From DATNBT01 sp964579765 (lineage in GTDB: Bacteria; Acidobacteriota; Vicinamibacteria; Vicinamibacterales; CAVVIG01), in the NCBI GenBank assembly GCA_964579765.1, contig CAZOIK010000105.1, forward strand, positions 1-29,590: a stretch of 29,590 bases of DNA, read 5' to 3'. Positions 23,166 through 29,590 of this stretch are shown here, one piece after another; position 1 is the stretch's first letter, and the number at the start of each line of letters is the position of its first letter. The notes below the pieces were generated by a model. The model did no database searches and was not told where the DNA came from. It was given only the letters and a program-made list of their open reading frames with translations. The position numbers were made by a program, and so were the translations under genes.

Positions 23166-24392
23166 CTACTGCGCCGGCTCGATGCGCATGACGGTGCCGT
23201 CCGGTTTCGCGCCGGCGGCCTGACGTTCCGTTGCGATATAGAGGTTGCCGTCCGGACCCTGCTGCACGTCGCGGATGCGCTGGTCGAGCGCGGCGAGCAT
23301 TACCTCGCGTTGCTCTTCCTGCTGCGGATGCGGGTGGTTGAACGACACACGCCAGAGCGCCTTGCCGTTCAACGCGCCGAGAAACGCGTTGTCCTTCCAG
23401 CCCTTGAAGCGATCGCCCGTGTAAAAGATCAGACCGGACGGACTGATGGACGGCACCCAGACCAACCGCGGGTCGTCCATGCCCTCACGCGTCCACGGAT
23501 GATCCGACACGGGGGTGCCGGTGTAGTTGCGTCCGATTGAGACGAGCGGCCAGCCGTAGTTGTGGCCGGCGAACAGGATGTTGACTTCGTCCCCGCCGAG
23601 CGGGCCGATTTCAGATTCCCACAGCTCGCCCGTGGTGGGGTTGTACGCGAGCCCGTACGCGTTGCGATTGCCGTACGTGAAAATCTCCGGCCGCGCGCCC
23701 GCGCGATTGACGAACGGGTTGTCCGGCGGAATGCTGCCGTCGTCTCGCAGGCGTAGGATCTTGCCGTAGTCGTTGTCGAGCGACTGCGCTTTCATCCGCT
23801 GGCTGGTGTTCTCGGACCCGTCGCAGCAGTACCGATCGCGATCGCCCACCGTCAGCAGCAGCGTGCCGTCGTGAAGGAAGAACATCTGCCCTGGGTTCGC
23901 GCCGTAGCTCTCCCAGGCATCGGCGACGAATAGTTCCTTGAAGTCATTCAGCGTGTCGCCCGTGAGCGTCCCTCGGCCGAACGCGATGGCGTTTCCGCGC
24001 GGCCCGTACTTCGGGTACGAGAGATACACGAAATGGTTCTGCGTGAATTTTTGGTGCAGCGCGATGAAGTGCAGGCCGTCCGGCGCGTTGTTCGACGGCG
24101 GCGATCCCGGCGGCGGCGCCGGCGCCTCCCACGCGGGCTTCGGCAGCAGACGGCCGTCCTTGATCACACGCAGGCTTCCGGATCGCTCCGCCACGAGAAT
24201 CGTGTGCTCATCGGGAAAGGCGAGGCTGTACGGGTGGACCAGACCACCCGCGATCTGTGTGACACGGATGCGCTGACCGGTCTCAGTGTCGAACGTGCGC
24301 GGAGAGGCCCCTTCCTGAGCGACGATCGACGACTGAAGTAGCAGGCATGCGGCCGCGGCGGCCAGACCGGCGACGACGGTGCGTGGAGTCAT
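23166..24392 (-). CDS. Secreted PQQ-dependent sugar dehydrogenase (GSDH family), second copy
   Basis: A 408-aa exported glucose/sorbosone dehydrogenase family propeller, distantly similar to the one at 20785-22017. The signal peptide ends near residue 25 (SSIVAQ). Motifs include LVHPYSLAFPDEHTILVAER, GQMFFLHDGTLLLTVGDRDR, a Cys-Cys pair just after it (DRYCCDG), FTYGNRNAYGLAYNPTTGEL, then GGDEVNILFAGHNYGWPLVS and RIRDVQQGPDGNLYIATER. The insert with PPPGSPPSNNAPDGLHFIAL matches the longer aldose dehydrogenase type. It lies 9 nt after the stop of the unknown secreted protein and 11 nt before the SMP-30-like gene. Two dehydrogenases plus a lactonase suggest a periplasmic sugar-oxidation unit. 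Confidence 0.92.
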   Translation of the reverse strand: MTPRTVVAGLAAAAACLLLQSSIVAQEGASPRTFDTETGQRIRVTQIAGGLVHPYSLAFPDEHTILVAERSGSLRVIKDGRLLPKPAWEAPAPPPGSPPSNNAPDGLHFIALHQKFTQNHFVYLSYPKYGPRGNAIAFGRGTLTGDTLNDFKELFVADAWESYGANPGQMFFLHDGTLLLTVGDRDRYCCDGSENTSQRMKAQSLDNDYGKILRLRDDGSIPPDNPFVNRAGARPEIFTYGNRNAYGLAYNPTTGELWESEIGPLGGDEVNILFAGHNYGWPLVSIGRNYTGTPVSDHPWTREGMDDPRLVWVPSISPSGLIFYTGDRFKGWKDNAFLGALNGKALWRVSFNHPHPQQEEQREVMLAALDQRIRDVQQGPDGNLYIATERQAAGAKPDGTVMRIEPAQ

Positions 24393-24401
24393 GCGGGGAT
24401 T

Positions 24402-25244
24402 CTACCGCTGCATGTGCGCGCAGTCTTTCTCGTTTTCCGGGTACAGCTCGAAGACGTCGCCGTCGGCGAGGAGGTTGTAGCCGACGTGGATCGTGAACGG
24501 CCTCGTGTATGTTTTGGGATCGTCGAACGTCATCTCGACCTCGAGATGCCCGAAGTCTCGGCGGCGGAAGCGTTCGACGACGCGCAGCTGGTCGCTGTGG
24601 CGATGGCCGCCGATGTCGAGCGCGGTCTGATCGTTGAAGCCGGCGGTCTCCACGACGAACGTATCGCCCTCCCACCGGCCGACCGAGTAGCCCCAATACG
24701 CGGGCAGATTGATCTCGGCGGGAAGCGAGCGGCCGTCCGTGTAGATCTGCCGGTGATCGCTGCCTACCTCATACAGGACGATCGTCAGCCGCGGCGCCTG
24801 CACGATCTTGATCGGCTCCGAGAGCAATCCGGCGACCGGGAATCCGGCGACGGCGCGTCCAGGCGAGCACGCGCCGCCGCGGCGCCGCGTCGGCGCCGGA
24901 GCGTCCGGCCGCACCATAGAGTCGCGGTCCGGAAAGTCGATCAGGATGTTCATCGCATACTTATGCTGCGTCTCGGTCTCCATCCCCGGGATGTCCGTCT
25001 TGACCGCATCGTCGAACTTCGACCCGAACAGCCGGTGCAGCTCCGCGACCGGCGTGAGCTCGTGCATCCAGACGCCGGACAGGTCGGGATGACCGTCGAG
25101 TGCGTGCGGGGCCGGCGCGTCGAGTTTCGGTTTGCCGTCGGGCGTCCGCGGCACGCCGGGTGTCTTGAAGTCCAGCCACTGCGCGTGGGCGGCGGCGACG
25201 CCGAGCGACGCGAGCACGCAGGCGACGACGAGGTTCTTCAGCAC
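24402..25244 (-). CDS. Secreted protein of unknown function
   Basis: A 280-aa exported protein with signal peptide (1-21, ending AAHAQ). It starts with a GTG at 25244. I know no function. The mature N-terminus has the stretch PRTPDGKPKLDAPAPHALDG followed by HPDLSGVWM, typical of a large acidobacterial and proteobacterial family of secreted proteins with a P-R-x-P-D-G-x-P-x-L-x-G start. Later it contains LTIVLYEVGSDHRQIYTDGR, WGYSVGRWEGDTFVVETAGF and RVVERFRRRDFGHLEVEMTF, a beta-rich pattern. The WEGDTLVVET motif and the C-terminal Cys (EKDCAH) are also typical. It is the first gene of the GSDH/SMP-30 operon, so it may bind or process the same substrate. No catalytic residues can be assigned. 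Confidence 0.8.
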   Translation of the reverse strand: MLKNLVVACVLASLGVAAAHAQWLDFKTPGVPRTPDGKPKLDAPAPHALDGHPDLSGVWMHELTPVAELHRLFGSKFDDAVKTDIPGMETETQHKYAMNILIDFPDRDSMVRPDAPAPTRRRGGACSPGRAVAGFPVAGLLSEPIKIVQAPRLTIVLYEVGSDHRQIYTDGRSLPAEINLPAYWGYSVGRWEGDTFVVETAGFNDQTALDIGGHRHSDQLRVVERFRRRDFGHLEVEMTFDDPKTYTRPFTIHVGYNLLADGDVFELYPENEKDCAHMQR

Positions 25245-25298
25245 GTCTGTTTACAGCTCTTTTGCAGTCGAATCCGAATCAGCGCAAGGCGCGCCATG

Positions 25299-25304
25299 TA
25301 TATT
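25299..25304 (+). promoter_or_regulatory. Possible -10 box TATATT close to start codon
   Basis: In the 67-nt divergent gap a TATATT lies 7 nt before the ATG of the phosphoesterase gene, in otherwise GC-rich DNA. If real, the transcript would be nearly leaderless. No good -35 lies at 17 nt, so support is weak. Confidence 0.25.
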
Positions 25305-25311
25305 CGCCGTC

Positions 25312-26949
25312 ATGATAGCGCCATCCCTCGTGTCGCGTGCTCGAAGTCTGTTTGTCTGCGTGCTGGCCGCGTCGCTGGGCGCGTGCGGAACGCCGAAGTC
25401 GGGCAGCGCGACCGCGACGCCGATCCACCACCTCGTGGTCATCTTCGACGAGAACATCTCGTTCGATCACTACTTCGGCACCTATCCACATGCCGCCAAC
25501 GCGCCGGGCGAACCGCCGTTCACGGCGGCGCCGGGCACGCCGGCGGTGAACGGCCTTACGCAAGCTCTTCTGACGCACAACCCGAACCTCGCCAACGCTG
25601 AAAACGGCGACGTCGCGAGCAATCCGTTCCGGCTGTCGCGCACGCAGGCCTGGACGTCGAGCCAGAGCCACGACTACGCGCTCGAGCAGATGGCGTACGA
25701 CGGCGGCAAGGCAGATCGCTTTCCGCGCTACACCGGCCGCGGGATGCTCGGCGGCACGGGCGCGTTCTTCACGCCGGCGCAGGTGATGGGCTACTACGAC
25801 GGCAACACCGTCACCGCGCTCTGGAACTACGCGCAGCACTTCGCGATGAGCGACAACGCCTATTCCGATCAGTACGGGCCGTCCACGCCGGGCGCGATCA
25901 ACCTCATCTCCGGACAGACGAACGGCGTGACGATCGACAAGCCGACGTACACGACGTACATCGTTGACGACGGACAGGGTGGCCGGACGCTGGTCAACGA
26001 CATCGAGCCGCTCGGCGACGTCTGTTCGTTCGGCGGCGACGATGCGGTGCGGATGACGGGGCGGAACATCGGCGATCTGTTGAGCGCGGCAAACGTCAGC
26101 TGGGGCTGGTTCGAAGGCGGCTTCGATCTCAGTACGCCAGAACCGGGCGGTCCGCAGAATTGTCTGCGGCGCACGGTCTCAACGATTGCGGGCGGCGGAT
26201 CCTCCGACTACATCCCGCATCACGAGCCCTTCCAGTACTACGCCTCGACGGCCAACCCGACGCACTCGCGCCCCTCGTCGGTTGCGAAGATCGCCACGAA
26301 TGGCGACGACGCGAATCATCAGTACGATCTCCGCGACTTCTTCGCCGCGGTGACGGCCGGCAACTTCCCGGCCGTGTCCTATCTGAAGGCTTCCGCGTAC
26401 CAGGACGGGCACGCCGGCTACTCCGACCCACTCGACGAGCAGACGTTCCTGGTTCAGACGATCAACTTCCTGCAAGCCCGCCCCGAGTGGAGCGACACGG
26501 CTGTCCTCATCGTCTACGACGACTCCGACGGCTGGTACGATCATCAGATGGCGCCGGTCGCCAACGCGTCGTTCTCGACCTCGGATCAGCTCGACGGTGC
26601 TGGCGCGTGCGGCGTCAAAGGGCGCACGCCGCAGCTGCCCGGCGTCGCGGGACAGGGGCCGGTGAACGGACGCTGCGGGCCGGGCACGCGGCAGCCCTTT
26701 CTCGCGATCTCACCGTGGGCGAAGGTGAACTCCGTCGATCACACGCTGATCACGCAATCGTCGGTGCTCCGATTCATCGAGGACAACTGGCTGCACGGCG
26801 CGCGGATCGGCGGCGGCTCGTTCGACGCGTCCGCCGGATCGATCCTCGGGATGTTCGACTTCGCAGGCAAGGGCGCGGCGCCCGTCCTGTTTCTCGACGA
26901 GGAGCGCGGCACGCCGGTCGCGAAGCCGGCCGGCGGCCTGCCGCACTAG
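25312..26949 (+). CDS. Lipoprotein phosphoesterase (phospholipase C / acid phosphatase family)
   Basis: A 545-aa predicted lipoprotein. The signal peptide ends in the lipobox LGAC, with Cys25 as the lipidated residue. The mature protein is of the phosphoesterase family that includes bacterial phospholipase C and AcpA acid phosphatase. Early it has HHLVVIFDENISFDHYFGTY, where Asp, Glu, Asn and Ser match the N-E-N-x-S-F-D active-site signature. The DDSDGWYDHQMAP segment carries the second metal-binding acid/His set, and GTRQPFLAISPWAK and SSVLRFIEDNW are typical near the C-terminus. It would hydrolyse phosphodiesters or phosphomonoesters at the cell surface. The start is the ATG before the lipoprotein signal; the frame upstream is non-coding. 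The gene is followed after 2 nt by a MauG-like peroxidase. Confidence 0.92.
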   Translation: MIAPSLVSRARSLFVCVLAASLGACGTPKSGSATATPIHHLVVIFDENISFDHYFGTYPHAANAPGEPPFTAAPGTPAVNGLTQALLTHNPNLANAENGDVASNPFRLSRTQAWTSSQSHDYALEQMAYDGGKADRFPRYTGRGMLGGTGAFFTPAQVMGYYDGNTVTALWNYAQHFAMSDNAYSDQYGPSTPGAINLISGQTNGVTIDKPTYTTYIVDDGQGGRTLVNDIEPLGDVCSFGGDDAVRMTGRNIGDLLSAANVSWGWFEGGFDLSTPEPGGPQNCLRRTVSTIAGGGSSDYIPHHEPFQYYASTANPTHSRPSSVAKIATNGDDANHQYDLRDFFAAVTAGNFPAVSYLKASAYQDGHAGYSDPLDEQTFLVQTINFLQARPEWSDTAVLIVYDDSDGWYDHQMAPVANASFSTSDQLDGAGACGVKGRTPQLPGVAGQGPVNGRCGPGTRQPFLAISPWAKVNSVDHTLITQSSVLRFIEDNWLHGARIGGGSFDASAGSILGMFDFAGKGAAPVLFLDEERGTPVAKPAGGLPH

Positions 26950-26951
26950 CC

Positions 26952-28244
26952 GTGCGAGCCGCAGCACTCCTTCCGCTGCTGATCGTCGCGGCGACCTGCG
27001 CCGGCGGGGGCGATCGTCACGACTGGCGCCCAGTGCGGCTCGTGCGGCCGCCCGCCGCGGCGCTGTCGCCGCTCGCGCAGATCGGACGCACGATGTTCTT
27101 TGACGTGCGGCTCTCGGGGGCGGGCGCAATGTCGTGCGCCACATGCCACGATCCGGCTTTCGCCTACGGTCCGCCGAACGATCGCCCGGCGGCCCGCGGC
27201 GGGCTCACCGGGGATCGGGAAGGCATGCGCGCCGTGCCGAGCCTGCGGTACGTCGATCGATCGCCAGCCTTCGCCATCGGCCCCGATCTGAGCGACGACG
27301 ATGCGCCGCACGCGGCGCGTTTCACACTGCCGTGGTCGATCGCCGGAAGGCCGCGCAAGATTGCGGGCGCGGCCGCAAAGCCGCCGCTTGTGCCGCGCGG
27401 CGGCCTGTTCTGGGACGGACGCGCAGACACCCTGCAGACGCAGGCGGCCGGTCCGCTGCTCAATCCGGCTGAAATGGCCAACCGCGATGCCGGCGCGCTG
27501 TCACGCAAGTTCCTCGCGCTCGGGTACGGCGATCAACTCGCACGTGCGCTGGGAGTGCCGCCGGGGCAGCACGTGCCGGAGACTCGCCTGCTCGACGAGG
27601 CGCTCTTCGCGATCGCGCGCTTCGAGTTCGAGGACGCGTCGTTTCACCCGTACACCAGTCGGTACGATCGCTGGCTGGAAAGAGAAACAACGCTCACGGC
27701 CGCTGAACTGCGCGGGCTCGACGTCTTCGAGAACCCCGCCAAAGGCAACTGCGCCGCGTGCCATCCGGATCGGCCCGGCAGAGACGGCCGCCCGCCGCTG
27801 TTCACCGACTGGCAGTACGAAGCGCTCGGCGTGCCGCGCAACGACGGCCTGGCCGCGAACCGGGATCCGGCGCATGTCGATCTCGGGCTGTGCGGGCCGG
27901 TGCGCGGCGATCTGGCGGATGCGCCCCAATGGTGCGGCATGTTCCGCACGCCGTCGCTGCGCAATGTCGCCACGCGGCGCGCGTTCTTCCACAACGGCGT
28001 CTTCCACTCGCTCGCCGAGGTGATGGCGTTCTACAACTTCCGCGACGTCCAGCCCGACCGCGTGTATGCCGCCGACACCGACGGCCAGCCGGCGCGGCTC
28101 GCCGATCTGCCGCCTGCAGCCGCGCGCAATCTGGACGTGCTCGACCCACCGTTCGACCGCAAACGCGGCGACCCGCCGCCGATGACCGCGCAGGAGATGC
28201 GCGATCTGATCGGCTTCCTCCAGACGCTGACGGATCAACCGTAG
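26952..28244 (+). CDS. Di-haem cytochrome c peroxidase (MauG/CcpA-like)
   Basis: A 430-aa exported di-haem protein of the bacterial cytochrome c peroxidase/MauG superfamily. Two haem motifs are present: SCATCHDPAFAYG (Cys62, Cys65, His66) and NCAACHPDRPG (Cys267, Cys270, His271). Other family features are IGRTMFFDVRLSG, GGLFWDGRADTLQTQAAGPL, LNPAEMANRD, RTPSLRNVATRRAFFHNGVF and a C-terminal RDLIGFLQTLTDQP. It begins with GTG at 26952, 2 nt after the upstream stop, so it is cotranscribed with the phosphoesterase. The N-terminal hydrophobic stretch (1-16) is a signal peptide, but the residues before Cys16 (VAAT) do not make a good lipobox. Relatives reduce peroxide or perform oxidative maturation of partner proteins; a specific partner is not visible. 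Confidence 0.92.
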   Translation: MRAAALLPLLIVAATCAGGGDRHDWRPVRLVRPPAAALSPLAQIGRTMFFDVRLSGAGAMSCATCHDPAFAYGPPNDRPAARGGLTGDREGMRAVPSLRYVDRSPAFAIGPDLSDDDAPHAARFTLPWSIAGRPRKIAGAAAKPPLVPRGGLFWDGRADTLQTQAAGPLLNPAEMANRDAGALSRKFLALGYGDQLARALGVPPGQHVPETRLLDEALFAIARFEFEDASFHPYTSRYDRWLERETTLTAAELRGLDVFENPAKGNCAACHPDRPGRDGRPPLFTDWQYEALGVPRNDGLAANRDPAHVDLGLCGPVRGDLADAPQWCGMFRTPSLRNVATRRAFFHNGVFHSLAEVMAFYNFRDVQPDRVYAADTDGQPARLADLPPAAARNLDVLDPPFDRKRGDPPPMTAQEMRDLIGFLQTLTDQP

Positions 28245-28271
28245 ACCGGCCGTTTCAGGCCCGGCCATCAC

Positions 28272-28292
28272 GGCGACCCTGAAAGGGTCGCC
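28272..28292. repeat. Perfect hairpin GGCGACCCT-GAA-AGGGTCGCC, REP-like or terminator
   Basis: A 9-bp perfect stem with a 3-nt loop, 27 nt after the peroxidase stop and followed by CTAGATC, not by a T-run. The arms resemble the palindromes at 4765-4781 in form (GC-rich, short GAA/TCA centre). A shorter imperfect stem, GGCCG and CGGCC, lies just before it at 28248-28266. The remaining 28293-28412 holds no gene and no convincing promoter. Confidence 0.5.
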
Positions 28293-28412
28293 CTAGATCG
28301 GTCACGTCGTCGTCGCCGCGAATTTACGGCGATGTCCGCCGTGTGTCATAGGCCGGCAACCCCGCGCCTCCATGCTGGGCTCTCATGACACGCATTCACC
28401 CCACGCATCGCT

Positions 28413-28417
28413 GGAGG
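28413..28417 (+). promoter_or_regulatory. Shine-Dalgarno GGAGG, decides TonB receptor start
   Basis: A perfect GGAGG lies 6 nt before the ATG at 28424. It supports that start over the in-frame ATG at 28385, which has no such site and would add 13 residues before the signal peptide. Confidence 0.7.
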
Positions 28418-28423
28418 TTCTCG

Positions 28424-29590
28424 ATGTCCGCGTCTGCTTTCGTCCGCCGTCTGAGTCCTGCGCTCGCGCTGTGCACCCTGCTTACAGGTACGGCAGCGGC
28501 CCAATTCGACACTGCCTCCGTCGTCGGCACGGTGCGCGATACGACCGGTGCCGTCGTACCCGCGGCGACGGTGACGTTGACCAACTCCGACACGGGCGTC
28601 TCCGTGGTGCGGACGTCGAACAACGAAGGCCTGTACGAGTTCGTGACCGTCCGGCCCGGGCCGTATGTCGTCACGGCCGAGAAAGCCGGGTTCGCCATTG
28701 CGCTTGTGGACAACGTGCAGGTGCAGGTGGCCGCGCGCCTGCGGGTCGATCTGCAGATGCCAATCGGCCAGGTGTCGGAGAAGGTCGAAGTGAGGGCGCA
28801 GGCGCCGCTGCTCGAGACCGAATCGAGCCAGCGCGATCAGGTGATCACCGGCGATCAGACCCAGGCGCTGCCGCTCAACGGGCGCGAGTACTCGGCCCTG
28901 GCGCTACTGACGACCGGCGTGCGGCAGTCGTCGCTGAACAAGAGCACGAACGGCACGCCGCGCGAGGGCGCGTTCAACGTCAACGGCCTGCGTAGCGTCT
29001 TCAACAATTTCCTCATCGACGGCGTGGACAACAACGCCTTCGGCACGAGCAACCAGGGCTTCTCGAACCAGGTCATGCAGCCGCCGCCGGATGCGGTCAG
29101 CGAATTCCGCGTCGTCACCAACAACCAGAGCGCGGAGTACGGCCGCGCCGCCGGCGCGACGATCAACGTGCTGCTCCGCAGCGGCACGAACCAGGTCCAC
29201 GGCGACGCATGGGAGTTCTACCGCGACACGTCGCTCAACGCGGAGCCGTACTTCCTGCCGGCGGACGGGCGCAAGCCGCCGCTCACGCGCAACCAGTACG
29301 GCGGCGTGCTCGGCGGACCGCTGGTGCAGAACCGGGCGTTCTTCTTCGGCGACTACGAGGGATTCCGGCAGGACAAGCAGCAGACGGCGTTCTCGACGCT
29401 GCCCACCGCGCAGCAGAATGCCGGCGTGCTGTCGGTGGACGTGCGCGACCCGCGGACCGGCACGATCTACAAAGCCGGTACGCCGATTCCAATGACGGCG
29501 TTCGCCAAGTCAGTACTCGGCGGCCTGCCGGCGCCGAACGTCGCCGGCGCCGCGAACAACTATTCGATCGCGCAGGACCTCACCAACCAC
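28424..29590 (+). CDS. TonB-dependent receptor, Oar-like (3' truncated by window)
   Basis: The first 389 residues of an outer-membrane receptor; the frame is open at the window end. Signal peptide 1-26 (ending GTAAAQ). A carboxypeptidase-regulatory (CarboxypepD_reg) domain follows (about 28-115: VVGTVRDTTGAVVPAATVTL, then NEGLYEFVTVRPGPYVVTAE). Next comes a plug domain (QVISGDQ-like VITGDQTQALPLNGREY, FNVNGLRSVFNNFLIDGVDN, VSEFRVVTNNQSAEYGRAAG, ATINVLLRSGTNQVHGDAWE) and the first barrel strands (QYGGVLGGPLVQNRAFFFGD). The Oar-type N-terminal layout is abundant in Acidobacteria and Myxococcota. These receptors import or secrete unknown substrates, and in some cases act in protease or signal export. 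Oar homologues are often 1000-1200 aa, so most of the barrel lies beyond the window. Confidence 0.95.
   Translation, partial: MSASAFVRRLSPALALCTLLTGTAAAQFDTASVVGTVRDTTGAVVPAATVTLTNSDTGVSVVRTSNNEGLYEFVTVRPGPYVVTAEKAGFAIALVDNVQVQVAARLRVDLQMPIGQVSEKVEVRAQAPLLETESSQRDQVITGDQTQALPLNGREYSALALLTTGVRQSSLNKSTNGTPREGAFNVNGLRSVFNNFLIDGVDNNAFGTSNQGFSNQVMQPPPDAVSEFRVVTNNQSAEYGRAAGATINVLLRSGTNQVHGDAWEFYRDTSLNAEPYFLPADGRKPPLTRNQYGGVLGGPLVQNRAFFFGDYEGFRQDKQQTAFSTLPTAQQNAGVLSVDVRDPRTGTIYKAGTPIPMTAFAKSVLGGLPAPNVAGAANNYSIAQDLTNH

Noticed and set aside
1..29590. tRNA, rRNA, CRISPR, insertion sequence or prophage
   Set aside because: Looked for direct-repeat arrays, transposase motifs and RNA-like regions by eye; none seen. 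Gaps between genes are short, the longest being 179 nt before the TonB receptor.

Overview
The window is uniformly GC-rich and densely packed. Its gene content resembles an acidobacterium, probably of the Vicinamibacteria/Luteitalea type: an Oar-like TonB-dependent receptor with an N-terminal carboxypeptidase-regulatory domain, secreted DUF1592-family haem proteins, secreted PQQ-type sugar dehydrogenases, and a propeller/Y_Y_Y sensor kinase. This taxonomic reading is an inference from gene families; no rRNA, tRNA or other marker gene is present. I saw no transposase, CRISPR array, tRNA or phage gene.

Layout. (1) 1-2049 (+): the 3' part of a Y_Y_Y/HisKA_3 sensor kinase, coupled by ATGA to a NarL-type response regulator. 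(2) 2118-3204: a DinB-like protein (-) divergent from a secreted class-II-like cytochrome c (+). (3) 3221-14399: an isoprenoid and glycoside-flavoured block. It holds an SDR, a PPC/DUF296 protein, a DHCR24-like FAD oxidoreductase, an FkbM methyltransferase (+), two tandem MGT-type glycosyltransferases, an AttH/CrtC-like domain fused to a GGPP-synthase-like prenyltransferase, a YjbQ-like protein with an unknown C-terminal half, and a cyanobacterial/plant-type IspH. (4) 14443-20716 (-): an ECF sigma factor, two DUF1592-type secreted haem proteins, and an OmpR-type response regulator with its sensor kinase. (5) 20785-25244: two secreted PQQ-type glucose/sorbosone dehydrogenases, an SMP-30-like protein and an unknown secreted protein. 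(6) 25312-28244 (+): a lipoprotein phosphoesterase and a MauG-like di-haem peroxidase. (7) 28424 to the end: an incomplete TonB-dependent receptor.

How it may work together. Within block 3, five minus-strand genes (14399 down to 7193) are joined by TGATG or ATGA overlaps or a 10-nt gap, so they are very probably one operon. IspH would supply IPP/DMAPP and the GGPPS domain would elongate it. The fused AttH/CrtC-like domain could hydrate or hydrolyse the prenyl product, and the two glycosyltransferases could decorate it. The neighbouring FkbM methyltransferase, DHCR24-like reductase and SDR are plausible tailoring enzymes. There is no phytoene synthase, phytoene desaturase or terpene cyclase in the window, so this is not an ordinary carotenoid cluster. 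It is the best candidate here for an undescribed pathway.

The sensor kinase, response regulator and first DUF1592 protein are linked by ATGA overlaps. The promoter region upstream of the kinase carries a PHO-box-like pair of 7-bp direct repeats with 11-bp periodicity, a possible operator for the OmpR-type regulator encoded there.
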